DNA of 64,000 nucleotides, from contig NZ_JBBGAZ010000007.1 of assembly GCF_037478305.1 (NCBI RefSeq), forward strand, positions 1 through 64,000, given 5' to 3'. The DNA comes from Cognatishimia coralii. GTDB taxonomy: Bacteria; Pseudomonadota; Alphaproteobacteria; Rhodobacterales; Rhodobacteraceae. Made by a program: the position numbers and the translations under genes. The notes under the pieces were generated by a model that saw nothing but the letters and a program-made list of their open reading frames with translations, did not search any database and was not told the origin of the DNA. Positions 9,549-18,637 of the stretch are shown here, piece after piece. How positions within the stretch are numbered: the stretch's first letter is position 1; every line of letters starts with the position of its first letter.

Positions 9549-9620
9549 GGCGAACTCAAATCCCGCTAAAGCACATCAGCGGATATGCCATCGTGGATCA
9601 AATCCCAGGGCGGACATTGG

Positions 9621-10517
9621 TCACTCTGTGATATGCTTCACAGCTTTCATGAGGGCTTTCACGTTTGAAGTTTCAACGTGGTTTGTCCGCCGCAGAATGC
9701 CGATGCTGCGCTTAAGGCTCGCGTCTTTTAAAGGGATGCCAACCACTTCGGCACCCACCATAGCCGACTCTGGGATCAAAGCAGCGCCTAGACCGTTTCT
9801 AACCATTTCCAGAGACGTGGCGGTTCGCACCACTTCAAAACTCCACGTCACTTTTTGTCTGGCGCGGGCCAAGGCTTCGTCGATGAGCACTCGGTTTCCT
9901 GTTCCGCGAGACGGAAGTATGAGAGAAAGCTCTCGCAGGTCGTTCCAACCTATCTCGTGGCTGTCAGCCAAAGGATGATTTTTAGGAAGCGCCACGACAA
10001 TTTGTTCTTCAAACAGAGGTTCAAACTGTGTCGTCGCTTCAAGCGAAGGTATTGAGGAGATACCAAAGTCCGCCTCTCCTTCCGCGACGGCGTCTGCGAC
10101 TTCGTTGGTTGCCAAATCCAGAATGCGCACACGGGCGGAATAACCGTCGTCTCGAAACTGTTGAAGCGCCGGAAGAACTATTCTTTCGATGACCGTGGGT
10201 ATAACCGCGACGGTTATGAGCGCGTTGCGTTGATGCGCGAAAGCGACGCTTTCGTCACGCATTGCTTCGGACGTTTCGCGCGCATCTTCCAGCATAGCTT
10301 CAGCACGAGCTTGCAGTCTTTTGGCCGCTAAAGTCGGCTTCACACTACGGGTTGTACGAACAAAAAGCTGACTGTCCAGCGCATCCTCAAGCTTACGAAT
10401 TCGACGTGTAATGGCGGATTGAGACAGGTTTAGCTTGGTACCGGCCTTATGGAAGGAGCCTGTGTCTTTAACCGCCAAGAAGGCTTCCAAGTCGCCAAAG
10501 TCATAATTGATGCTCAT
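9621..10517 (-). CDS. LysR-family transcriptional regulator
   Basis: LysR-type regulator of 298 aa with the N-terminal winged helix-turn-helix at about residues 7-66 (SFHKAGTKLNLSQSAITRRIRKLE) and a two-lobed effector domain beginning near residue 93. It is divergent from tcuA across 81 bp, which suggests that it controls tcuAB in the manner of TcuR in Salmonella, and perhaps its own gene. An AATTT-gtc-AAATT repeat lies in the shared promoter at 10543-10555. Its effector may be tricarballylate or aconitate; this is inferred from position only. Confidence 0.85.
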   Translation of the reverse strand: MSINYDFGDLEAFLAVKDTGSFHKAGTKLNLSQSAITRRIRKLEDALDSQLFVRTTRSVKPTLAAKRLQARAEAMLEDARETSEAMRDESVAFAHQRNALITVAVIPTVIERIVLPALQQFRDDGYSARVRILDLATNEVADAVAEGEADFGISSIPSLEATTQFEPLFEEQIVVALPKNHPLADSHEIGWNDLRELSLILPSRGTGNRVLIDEALARARQKVTWSFEVVRTATSLEMVRNGLGAALIPESAMVGAEVVGIPLKDASLKRSIGILRRTNHVETSNVKALMKAVKHITE

Positions 10518-10598
10518 AAAGCATTAATTTCTCAGTTATCGGAATTTGTCAAATTAACACTGCTGAAGTACCCCGTTTGGCATCAGAGGAATAAGATC

Positions 10599-11981
10599 AT
10601 GACACAGTATGATATAGCAGTGATTGGTGGCGGAAATGCAGCTCTTTGCGCAGCCATGACCGCGGCCGAGGCGGGTGCCAAAGTGCTTATCCTTGAGTCT
10701 GCTCCCAAATCTTATCGTGGCGGCAATTCCAGACACACGCGTAACTTCCGCTGTATGCATAAAGGCCCGCTTGGGCCGCTTGTCGATGACTACGGCGAGG
10801 AGGAATACTTCGAAGACTTGATGAAGGTTACCAAGGGAAAAACCGACGAAAAACTCGCGCGTCTAGCAATCCGCAAATCCGAAGAGTGTTTGCCTTGGAT
10901 GGAAGAGCATGGTGTGCGCTTTCAGCCCTCGTTGTCTGGAACTTTATCTCTGGCGCGCACCAATGCGTTTTTCATGGGCGGCGGAAAAAGCCTTGTGAAT
11001 GCGTACTACCGAACAGCCGCTAATCTGGGTGTAGATGTTCTTTATGAAGCGGCTGTCACACACTTGGAGCTTGACGGTGATCAAATCGCGTGGGTCGACT
11101 ACACCTATGGTGGCCAATCTCACCGAACTACTCCCAGGTCTGTCGTTGTGGCCTCTGGCGGCTTTCAAGCTGACACAGACTGGCTGACGCGAGCCTGGGG
11201 ACCAGCGGCAAAAAACTTTCTGATCCGGGGAACACCCTACAACCGGGGTGTCGTGCTGGCAGACCTTTTGGAGCAAGGGGTAAATCAAGTCGGTGATGCG
11301 GATCAATGCCATGCTGTGGCCATTGACGGGCGCGCGCCGAAATTCGACGGCGGGATCGTGACCCGGCTGGACTGTGTACCATTTTCGATCGTTGTGAACA
11401 AAAATGCCGAACGGTTTTATGACGAAGGCGAAGACGTCTGGCCCAAGCGGTATGCGATATGGGGCCGTCTGGTTGCGGCGCAGCCCGATCAGGTCGGCCA
11501 TGTGGTGATTGATAGTAAGTCGATCAACTTGTTCATGCCGTCAGTCTTCCCGCCTCTCAAAGCAGATACATTGGAAGGTCTCGCCGAGATGATGGGGATC
11601 GACGGCGCCACGCTCAATTCCACGGTAGAAGAGTTCAACGCGGCCTGCGGCGACACATCAGCCTTCCATCCAACAGAATTGGACGGTGTGGCAACCTCAG
11701 GTTTGACGCCTGCAAAAACGAATTGGGCACGGCCAATCAATGAACCTCCGTACTACGGATATTCCCTGCGTACTGGCGTTACATTCACTTACTTGGGTTT
11801 GAAAGTGGACGAAAACGCCCAGTGCAGCACCGAAAAGGGGCCGATCAAAAACCTCTGGGCTGCAGGGGAAACCATGGCTGGTTCCATTCTGGGACAAGGG
11901 TATTTGGCCGGCTACGGCATGACCATCGGAACAGTTTTTGGACGCATCGCAGGACAGGAGGCCGCGGCCTATGCAAGCTGA
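10599..11981 (+). CDS. tcuA: FAD-dependent tricarballylate dehydrogenase TcuA
   Basis: Flavoprotein of 460 aa in the fumarate reductase/succinate dehydrogenase flavoprotein superfamily. The N terminus has the dinucleotide motif DIAVIGGGNAALCAAM, followed by YRGGNSRHTRNFRCMH, typical of TcuA, and the C terminus has AAGETMAGSILGQGYLAGYG. TcuA oxidises tricarballylate to cis-aconitate, and TcuB reoxidises the reduced flavin. The frame is open from 10449, but the ATG at 10599, after GAGGAATAAG, gives the family start. It overlaps tcuB by 11 nt. Low-copy homologues act on other polycarboxylates, so the exact substrate is probable rather than certain. Confidence 0.85.
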   Translation: MTQYDIAVIGGGNAALCAAMTAAEAGAKVLILESAPKSYRGGNSRHTRNFRCMHKGPLGPLVDDYGEEEYFEDLMKVTKGKTDEKLARLAIRKSEECLPWMEEHGVRFQPSLSGTLSLARTNAFFMGGGKSLVNAYYRTAANLGVDVLYEAAVTHLELDGDQIAWVDYTYGGQSHRTTPRSVVVASGGFQADTDWLTRAWGPAAKNFLIRGTPYNRGVVLADLLEQGVNQVGDADQCHAVAIDGRAPKFDGGIVTRLDCVPFSIVVNKNAERFYDEGEDVWPKRYAIWGRLVAAQPDQVGHVVIDSKSINLFMPSVFPPLKADTLEGLAEMMGIDGATLNSTVEEFNAACGDTSAFHPTELDGVATSGLTPAKTNWARPINEPPYYGYSLRTGVTFTYLGLKVDENAQCSTEKGPIKNLWAAGETMAGSILGQGYLAGYGMTIGTVFGRIAGQEAAAYAS

Positions 11982-13041
11982 TCTCATTCAAGAAGCTCGC
12001 CGTCAGGCGGAAATCTGCAACGCCTGTCGATATTGCGAAGGCTATTGTTCAGTCTTTCCTTCGCTGCACGCAAACCGCGCTTTCAGCGATGGTGACATCA
12101 CTCAATTGGCCAATCTCTGCCACAACTGTCGCGGCTGCTATTACGCCTGCCAATACACCGCGCCGCATGAGTTTGACTTGAACCTGCCTGCCGCGCTTGC
12201 CGAAGTGCGCCGCGACAGCTGGGAAAGCTTTGCGTGGCCGCAACCGCTGGCACGTAAGTTTCACACGCACGGCGGGGCAATCATCTTGGCTTTAGTTGTC
12301 GGATTTGCGCTGCTCTTTGCGGCTATCAAGGCGATTGGCTCAGCAGGTGGAGAAGGGTTCTACGCCGTGTTGTCGCATAACGCCATGGTCGCAATTTTTG
12401 CACCTGCGTTTTTGCTGCCGCTGGTAAGTATCGCCGTCGGTATAAGGCGTTTCTGGCGCGAGGTAGGGGGGCAGCGCATTGCGCTAGGCGACATCACCGG
12501 CGCTTTTGGTCGAGCGGTCAAGATGCAGGATCTTGCGGCAGGACATGGAGAAGGCTGCAACTTTGAGGATGAGGACCGTTTCAGCCAGGGCCGTCGCCAC
12601 GTTCATCAGGCGATTATGTACGGTTTCTTGTTGTGTTTTGCGTCCACCTCGGTGGCTACGCTTATGCACTATTTCTTTGACATGCCTGCGCCGTATCCGC
12701 TGTTTTCCTTGCCAAAGCTCTTCGGCATCTCGGGCGGTTTGCTGTTAACAGTGGGCTGCATCGGTATGGTGGCGCTGAAATTGAAATCAGATCGAGAACT
12801 GGGAGATACCCAAGCCTGGGGCGGAGACATAGCCTTCATCGCACTCTTGGGATTTGTCGGCTTTTCGGGATTGGTGCTCTACGCATTAAGTGGAACAGCT
12901 GCCATGCCCGCTCTTTTGGCGGTGCACTTGGGTGCGGTGCTGGCGTTTTTCCTTCTGACGCCGTTCACTAAGATGGCGCATGGCTTCTATCGGCTGGCTG
13001 CGTTGATCCGTGACGCCCAGCGAAAACGATTGGCAGGGTAG
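11971..13041 (+). CDS. tcuB: tricarballylate utilisation 4Fe-4S protein TcuB
   Basis: Membrane iron-sulfur protein of 356 aa that passes electrons from TcuA-bound FADH2 to the quinone pool. Two cysteine clusters are visible near the N terminus: ICNACRYCEGYC at about residues 15-26 and LCHNCRGCYYAC at about residues 49-60, each able to hold a 4Fe-4S centre. Six or so hydrophobic helices follow from about residue 105 onward. The start at 11971 lies inside the tcuA 3' end, indicating coupled translation. TcuC, the usual dedicated symporter, is absent; the TctABC-type importer upstream probably replaces it. Confidence 0.87.
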   Translation: MQADLIQEARRQAEICNACRYCEGYCSVFPSLHANRAFSDGDITQLANLCHNCRGCYYACQYTAPHEFDLNLPAALAEVRRDSWESFAWPQPLARKFHTHGGAIILALVVGFALLFAAIKAIGSAGGEGFYAVLSHNAMVAIFAPAFLLPLVSIAVGIRRFWREVGGQRIALGDITGAFGRAVKMQDLAAGHGEGCNFEDEDRFSQGRRHVHQAIMYGFLLCFASTSVATLMHYFFDMPAPYPLFSLPKLFGISGGLLLTVGCIGMVALKLKSDRELGDTQAWGGDIAFIALLGFVGFSGLVLYALSGTAAMPALLAVHLGAVLAFFLLTPFTKMAHGFYRLAALIRDAQRKRLAG

Positions 13042-13227
13042 GAACGCTTGTTTCTCGCAATGCACCTCATTGTCATGTTGCGAACCAGTGTTGCGGTATC
13101 GCCGAAGAGCAAGTGTTAGTTTACTAAGCGCCTCAGAAGATAAAACTTGGCGATCGCGTGCATAGACGAGCGGGAACTTTTGGCCATGTACCAAAAGATA
13201 GTCAAAAACATAGGGCGCTAGGTTGGC

Positions 13228-13545
13228 GTGCCCCCATCGGATGGTCGCTCAGCCAAATTTGATCCCAGACATGCCGTCGGTCGGCTCCTTTTGAATGACG
13301 GCGCGACCCAGAAGCGAATAACTCTCGAAGGCGCTGGTATTTCCATTAATTCAATGTGGTTGGTTCACGATGCGCTCAAAGACGGGACGCTTTTGCGTGT
13401 ATTGCCCGACTATGAAGTAGCTGACACTCCGTCGCTCTGGCTAATTTATCCTAAGAGCAACGTCGTTTCCGCCAAAGTGCGCGCGCTCATTGATTTCTTG
13501 ATCGAACACGTAGGCCGAGCGCCGAAATGGACAGAGCCGAGCTAG
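13228..13545 (+). pseudogene. C-terminal fragment of a LysR-family regulator
   Basis: This 105-codon frame (GTG start, stop codon immediately upstream in frame at 13219-13221) matches only the last third of a LysR effector domain: FDPRHAVGRLLLND, a GAGISINSMWLVHDAL helix, VLPDYEVADTPSLWLIYP and the closing SAKVRALIDFLIEHVG. No helix-turn-helix half is present upstream in any frame, and no good ribosome binding site precedes it. It is best read as the remnant of a deleted regulator gene, perhaps a former regulator of the tcu locus. Confidence 0.75.
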
Positions 13546-14073
13546 ACCCAAACGCCAGGTCGATTTGGGTTTTAAAGGATCAGGTTCATTATGCTGCTAT
13601 TTGCCGCCGCTCATGCCTGCGTCCATTTTCGGCCGGTTTCCGCATATCACACCGGCGTGATCGAGTCCGTGACTTGATGCGATGAGCCCCAGTACGCCAG
13701 AGCTGTTTCACTGAGTTGTCTCCTGCGATCCAAATTGGAATTACCTTGAAAGCTCAAGGCTTCAACGTTCTGGAGAGTTGAATCGATTTATTGCTAAATC
13801 GGCTTCGTTTTTAGTTTTCTCTCCATTTTAGCTCCAAACACGTAGGGGAGATCCCCCCGATTGTAGGGTTCATTGTCTCGCGTGGCGGCAACTTGTGGTA
13901 CGTCAAGAGCATCTATTAAGCCATTGCTTTTATTTTTTTATTTTTGCTTCAAGTGAGTCGCATGACAGACTTCGTCTCCGCCAACACTTCCGGCTTGCAA
14001 TACTCCTTAGGATACCGACAATCGGGCCTTTACGGAGTTTCTTGCTAGGAATTTCTGCGCTAGTTTCCCGCCA
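13546..14073. other. gene-free intergenic region containing a repeat copy
   Basis: No supported gene is present between the LysR fragment and the photolyase 3' end. The right part, from about 13811, is one copy of a diverged repeat that recurs near 23.9 kb; the left part shows no structure I recognise. Confidence 0.6.
13811..13983 (+). repeat. diverged ~170 bp repeat, copy 1
   Basis: Aligns over its whole length with 23859-24031. Conserved blocks are the TTTCTCTCC start, the core GATTGTAGGGTTCATTGTC followed by CGC.TGGCGG.AAC, a CATTAA/TATTAAG plus ATTGCTTT segment, and the end TTCGTCTCCGCC. The copies differ by many substitutions and small indels, and no reading frame is conserved, which suggests a structured RNA, a non-coding repeat family or a decayed element. 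Neither copy has transposase sequence or clear target duplications. Confidence 0.55.
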
Positions 14074-15603
14074 TTAGAACAACTTAAATTGTTTATCTTC
14101 CTCGTTATTGAGCATTACCCGCTTACTAGAACGACTGCGGCTTCCCAATTTTTGATAGACCGCGGCAGAAGACGTTCGAAAACCGTCCTGTTTGCGAATT
14201 TCGAAAATACGCTTCTTGGCTTCTTTCGCTGCGACTTCATGGTCCACGATGCGGTGAGGATAGTCTCTTCCTAACTTGAACGTGTCATCTTCGAACAAAG
14301 TTCGATCCCACGTCCATGGTGTGTGAATGAATTCGTCTGGCACCGCTTCCATTTCCGGGACCCACTTTCTGATAAAGGCACCCGTTGGGTCATGTTCTTT
14401 GGATTGCTTCACGGGGTTGTAAACGCGAATGGCATTGATCCCTGTCACACCCGACTGCATTTGGAGCTGACTATAGTGGATCCCAGGTTCGTAGTCGGTG
14501 AATACTCTTGCAAGGAAATGGCCAACCACGCGCCAATCTAGCCACAACTGATAGCTGGCAAAGCTCACTAACATGGCACGCATACGGAAGGTGATCCAGC
14601 CCTCAGAAATGAGATTGCGCATACAGGCGTCTATGAACGGGAACCCGGTCTGCCCTGATGCCCAGGCCTTGAAATGAGTTTCGTTGTGTGCGTGCTCGCG
14701 CAATCCTTCGAATGCAGGGTGCATGCATTTCGTTTCGATAGAAGGCTGGTCTTCGATTTTTTGGACGAAATGACAACGCCAAGCGAGCCGAGAGCCAAAA
14801 GCGCTGTAGTTTCGACCATAGATCGGTTTCTCCATGGGAGATAACTGAGAGCTACGCTTCGAAAATGACTGCACAACTTCTCGCACGGACAGCGTGCCCC
14901 AAGCGAGATGCGCAGAAAGTCTGGAGCAATGATATTCCGACGAGTCGGGCGCTGAGATGTTAGAAAGGTAGCGACGCGATCGGTTCATCAAAAAGCTTCG
15001 CAAGTCTTCGATGGCCGCGAGTCTTCCGCCACGTTGCACTCTGCCGCGAAGCGGCGCGCCAAAAATAGGGGAGTCTTTGTCTGGCAACACATCTGTTTTG
15101 ACGGTTGTTGGTTCAAGTTTGCTGGGTTTCGCGAGGATTTCATCTTTCATGCGGGCGTTTCTGATTTTTGCCCAGTCGTCGCGACTGCTGAGCCTGCGCA
15201 CGACACCGTTGGATGGAAATTCGCGAAACTTGATCCCATGATCTGCGCAAAGCCGAGCTACGGAAATATCTCGCGCGTAGGTCCAACCGTTCCCGGATTC
15301 TTCATGCGCAAAGACTTCGGCGACCCCGAAATCTCGAAACAACTTGCCAAAGACCTCGCATGCATCACCAGCCTTCACGACAAGTGGCTGCCCCAGAACC
15401 GAAAGCGCCTTGTTCAGGTCGACCAAACAATCGTGGATAAAATGCCAATGACGCCGTGACGCAAACGGCTGTTGCCAGTAGTCCGGCTCTACAATGTATA
15501 GCGGGATCACTGGGCGCCCTGACTGAGATGCCGCCAACAGTGGCGCATGATCGTGAACGCGCAAGTCGCGCTTAAACCAGACAATGCATGGGGATTGTGA
15601 CAT
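14074..15603 (-). CDS. cryptochrome/DNA photolyase family flavoprotein
   Basis: Protein of 509 aa. An N-terminal photolyase alpha/beta domain (IVWFKRDLRVHDHAPL, residues 8-23) binds the antenna chromophore, and a C-terminal helical FAD domain carries FPFIDACMRNLISEGWITFRMR, where photolyases bind FAD and damaged DNA, then LQMQSGVTGINAIRVYNPVKQ. The reaction expected is light-driven repair of UV photoproducts; some family members are photosensors instead, and sequence alone does not separate the two. It stands alone, with no regulator beside it. The ATG at 15603 gives the normal family N terminus. Confidence 0.82.
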   Translation of the reverse strand: MSQSPCIVWFKRDLRVHDHAPLLAASQSGRPVIPLYIVEPDYWQQPFASRRHWHFIHDCLVDLNKALSVLGQPLVVKAGDACEVFGKLFRDFGVAEVFAHEESGNGWTYARDISVARLCADHGIKFREFPSNGVVRRLSSRDDWAKIRNARMKDEILAKPSKLEPTTVKTDVLPDKDSPIFGAPLRGRVQRGGRLAAIEDLRSFLMNRSRRYLSNISAPDSSEYHCSRLSAHLAWGTLSVREVVQSFSKRSSQLSPMEKPIYGRNYSAFGSRLAWRCHFVQKIEDQPSIETKCMHPAFEGLREHAHNETHFKAWASGQTGFPFIDACMRNLISEGWITFRMRAMLVSFASYQLWLDWRVVGHFLARVFTDYEPGIHYSQLQMQSGVTGINAIRVYNPVKQSKEHDPTGAFIRKWVPEMEAVPDEFIHTPWTWDRTLFEDDTFKLGRDYPHRIVDHEVAAKEAKKRIFEIRKQDGFRTSSAAVYQKLGSRSRSSKRVMLNNEEDKQFKLF

Positions 15604-15661
15604 CTGCTCAGATCCACGCGTCGAATGGGCGGTGAGGCGTCAGGTCCGCTTTAACCAACCT

Positions 15662-16174
15662 CTAAGCGTCACATTCTTGCAGGCTCAGCTTTACCTCAGC
15701 CTCTTCCTCCATGACCGTTGAAACTGTGGTGCTCTCTGATTGGAAGCTGACGGTGGTCCCGCTTATCTCGCTATCAGAGACAGTGATCGCACGTGCGCCA
15801 AGTGTATCGTCAACATCGATGGTGAACGCTATCGACGCGTTCGTTTTCAGGCCCGAAATATCCAGAACTGCGAGTTGATCCCCGTCTGAAATTATGGGGA
15901 GTGTGGTCAAAAATTCTGCCCCGGACGTCAGCTCGAAAGGTTGGAAAACTTCAACTCCCGCGCCTGATCCTGAAACATCAAAGATCAACCCTGCATTCGA
16001 ATTTGTGAAATCGATTTTGAAGATGCCAGCGCCAATATCGCAATCGCTGAAGTTCGTGAATACGAAGCGATCTTTCGGGGCGCCCTCAATGAATTCCACA
16101 CGTATTTCCGCCAGCGCCGGGCTTGAGAACGCTATTGTTCCAATGACTACAGCAGAAAGAATTGAGTTACGCAT
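15662..16174 (-). CDS. exported hypothetical protein, beta-rich
   Basis: Protein of 170 aa with a clear Sec signal peptide (residues 1-22, cleavage after SPALA). The mature part is acidic, rich in Ser, Thr, Val and Gly in alternating hydrophobic patterns, as in a beta-sandwich, and contains two Cys (NFSDCDIG and LSLQECDA, the latter at the extreme C terminus) that could form a disulfide. It resembles short secreted proteins labelled aggregation-factor-core-like in roseobacters; I cannot assign a function. A GGGAGGCGG ribosome binding site precedes the ATG at 16174. It is divergent from the Stealth gene across about 200 bp. Confidence 0.65.
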   Translation of the reverse strand: MRNSILSAVVIGTIAFSSPALAEIRVEFIEGAPKDRFVFTNFSDCDIGAGIFKIDFTNSNAGLIFDVSGSGAGVEVFQPFELTSGAEFLTTLPIISDGDQLAVLDISGLKTNASIAFTIDVDDTLGARAITVSDSEISGTTVSFQSESTTVSTVMEEEAEVKLSLQECDA

Positions 16175-16377
16175 TGTCCGCCTCCCAAGTGTCTAGACAT
16201 TCAAAATACGAATGGTCGGGCGATGTGGATCATTTGCCGCGGCTTAAGTCGGTGACTGTTTTTCGTTTTGGCGTCAGCTCCGCCGGTTGTGATCTAATTT
16301 GGCTGCAGTCGCGTATTCTTGGTCATGTAGTTGGCAAGTGAGCTACACTACCGACCACAATTACGAGACTGGATTTG

Positions 16378-17445
16378 ATGCCAGAGATAATGACACAGCG
16401 GCCTGTGGACGAAGACAAGACGGGCGACCCCATTGATGCGGTTATTACCTGGGTAGACGGGAGCTCGGAGAAACATAGCCGCAAGCGACAGCGGTACTTA
16501 GCGCAAGCAGGTCGCGCCCTGCATGAAAACGCAATCAACCCACATCGGTGGGCCTGCAACGATGAAATCCTCTACTGCCTGCAATCGCTGGAGAATAGCG
16601 CGCCTTGGGTTCGAAAAATCTGGATTGTTGTCGACGATGAAACGCCAGACCTCCGGTCGCTTTCTGAAAACACTCGGGCAAAGATACGGTTCGTGTTCCA
16701 TCCAGAGATATTTGCCGAGTTTGCCGATGCGCTGCCGACATTCAATTCGCTGGCAATCGAAAGCATGCTCTGGAGGATCGAAGGGCTCAGCGAGCGCTTT
16801 ATGTATTTCAACGATGACGTATTCCTAGCGGCGCCCCTAAAACCGACTGATGTGTTCAGTGGGAGTTCTCCTATTTTACGAGGAAAATGGGTAGACTATA
16901 GCGAAGCTCTGAATAGTCCGGAAGTGCGCCGTGATCCGGCAAAATTCAACCATTACATGCAGTTGAATGCAGCAACCATGATGGGATTTGAGGCCACTCG
17001 ACTGTTCTCATCGGCCCATGTGGTTCATCCGCTGCGGCGTTCGGTCATGTCACGCTTGTTCGATCAGCACAGGGAGGCCTTTCGTAATAACGTGGCACAT
17101 CGGTTTCGCGATCTGAGCCAGTTCCTACCGCAGGGCCTTCACAATCACGCATGCATCATTGCGCAGGACGCTGTTTTTGAGACAGCCACCGATCACCTTC
17201 ATATCGTGAGTGGACAAGGGATCGGGCAATGCCCGTCTGAAACCCGTTCGTTGTTGCAAAAGGCGACCAGCCCCGAGATCAAGTTTTTATGCGTCAACGA
17301 TTTGCCACAACTCGAAGACGTTGTTCCAGAGGCGCGCGAGTGGATTAGCTTGGCGATTGGCGGTTTTCCTAGAGACAAAAACTTCAGCTCTACGCGCCCT
17401 CCCGGCAATCCCTCAGAGCCGGGAGTTCTTCGAGAGCCAAGTTAG
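16378..17445 (+). CDS. Stealth-family capsular polysaccharide phosphotransferase
   Basis: Protein of 355 aa of the Stealth family (GlcNAc-1-phosphotransferase-like enzymes that transfer hexose-1-phosphate to a growing polysaccharide). The conserved regions are visible in order: IDAVITWVDGSS near residue 20 (CR1), the CR2 block with RWACNDEILYCLQSLENSAPW and YFNDDVFLAAPLKP near 145, FNHYMQLNAATMMGF (CR3), and a C-terminal CR4-like HNHACIIAQDAVF. No capsule export genes are adjacent, so it is an isolated surface-sugar gene. A TTG at 16375 could also serve, but ATG at 16378 is preferred. Confidence 0.82.
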   Translation: MPEIMTQRPVDEDKTGDPIDAVITWVDGSSEKHSRKRQRYLAQAGRALHENAINPHRWACNDEILYCLQSLENSAPWVRKIWIVVDDETPDLRSLSENTRAKIRFVFHPEIFAEFADALPTFNSLAIESMLWRIEGLSERFMYFNDDVFLAAPLKPTDVFSGSSPILRGKWVDYSEALNSPEVRRDPAKFNHYMQLNAATMMGFEATRLFSSAHVVHPLRRSVMSRLFDQHREAFRNNVAHRFRDLSQFLPQGLHNHACIIAQDAVFETATDHLHIVSGQGIGQCPSETRSLLQKATSPEIKFLCVNDLPQLEDVVPEAREWISLAIGGFPRDKNFSSTRPPGNPSEPGVLREPS

Positions 17446-17544
17446 AAATAATTACTCTCTCCGACGACAATTATGGTCCTCATGAAGTGATCCGGAACGC
17501 GACATGATGCGTATTACTCTTTGTTCTTTAAGGAGTTGATCACC

Positions 17545-18627
17545 ATGAACGAGATCGTGCTACCCAAGCAGTTGAACAATGCGAAAGCATCTACTGGCGC
17601 CTCTTTTGGCGAAGAAAAGATGGAAGCCATCAGCCGCGCCACACCATCAAAGGTAGACAACGATTTTGGTCGCGCACTTGATAAAGACCCCATTGGATTA
17701 AACCGCAGTTACCCCGAGAATTTTGTAGTCAATGATGCATACAAAGCCAGCATGCCTGATCTGCAAAACGGCCCGTCGAGCCTAATCAAGGGATCCAAAA
17801 CTGCAATCCAACACGTTGGCATTTCAAACTTCCGCCTACCTCTGAAATGGCGGACGCGCTCGGGCGAGTCCTTGGCGCTAGAGACATCCGTGACTGGGTC
17901 CGTCTCGCTTGAGGCATCGAAGAAGGGCATCAATATGAGCCGCATTATGCGCTCGTTCTACAAATATGCCGATACGCCATTCGATCTTGAGACCGCGGGA
18001 CAAATTCTGAAAAGCTATTTGGATGATCTGGAAAGCTTCGATGCGCGTTTGCAGCTCAGCTTTCGCTATCCGATGCTGAAACGCTCCTTGCGCAGCAATC
18101 TAGAGGGGTACCAGTACTACGACGTGGCTTACGAGGTGATCCGTAAAGGAAAGTCATCAACGAAAATTATGCATTTCGATTATGTCTATTCGTCGACCTG
18201 CCCATGTTCGTTAGAGCTGTCTGAACATGCCCGGAACAGCCGCGGGCAGATCGCGACACCGCATTCGCAGCGTTCCGTGGCGCGCATTTCAGCTGTCATC
18301 GAAGAAGATAAAGCGATTTGGGTCGAAGATCTTGTGGACCTTTGCCTGAAAGCTATTCCCACAGAAACCCAAGTGATGGTGAAGCGCGAAGACGAGCAGG
18401 CGTTCGCCGAGTTGAACGGGTCAAATCCGATCTTCGTCGAAGACGCAGTACGGCTCATTTATGCTGCTCTGGACGAAGTCAGCCACATCGGCGACTTCCG
18501 AGTGATCGCGAGCCACCAAGAGTCGCTCCATAGCCACGATGCGGTGTCGATCCTCACAAAGGGCAGCACATTCGAGCAGGTGAGTTACGACCACAGAATG
18601 TTCGCATCCCTGTATCACGTTGGGTAG
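17545..18627 (+). CDS. folE2: GTP cyclohydrolase FolE2 (type IB)
   Basis: Protein of 360 aa that converts GTP to 7,8-dihydroneopterin triphosphate, the first step of folate or biopterin synthesis. It belongs to the metal-promiscuous type IB family rather than the zinc-dependent FolE; the active-site cysteine region STCPCSLELSEHAR and the downstream QRSVARISAVIEE and HNDAVSI-like SHDAVSILTKG segments are typical. The start is set by AAGGAG 10 nt before ATG 17545; a TTG eight codons earlier is less likely. It faces a pteridine-reductase-like gene, suggesting a shared pterin pathway. I saw no convincing Zur site upstream. Confidence 0.9.
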   Translation: MNEIVLPKQLNNAKASTGASFGEEKMEAISRATPSKVDNDFGRALDKDPIGLNRSYPENFVVNDAYKASMPDLQNGPSSLIKGSKTAIQHVGISNFRLPLKWRTRSGESLALETSVTGSVSLEASKKGINMSRIMRSFYKYADTPFDLETAGQILKSYLDDLESFDARLQLSFRYPMLKRSLRSNLEGYQYYDVAYEVIRKGKSSTKIMHFDYVYSSTCPCSLELSEHARNSRGQIATPHSQRSVARISAVIEEDKAIWVEDLVDLCLKAIPTETQVMVKREDEQAFAELNGSNPIFVEDAVRLIYAALDEVSHIGDFRVIASHQESLHSHDAVSILTKGSTFEQVSYDHRMFASLYHVG

Positions 18628-18637
18628 GGCAGGGAGG

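Noticed and set aside
12886..13215. leftward open frame overlapping the tcuB end and the LysR fragment region, with a protein-like LVHGQKFPLVYARDRQVL stretch
   Set aside because: The left part is antisense to tcuB, and I recognise no family for the rest. It could be a remnant, but I cannot support it.
13960..13983. tRNA 3' end suggested by TTCGTCTCCGCCA
   Set aside because: No T-arm consensus or acceptor-stem partner could be found upstream; the similarity is better explained as part of the repeat.
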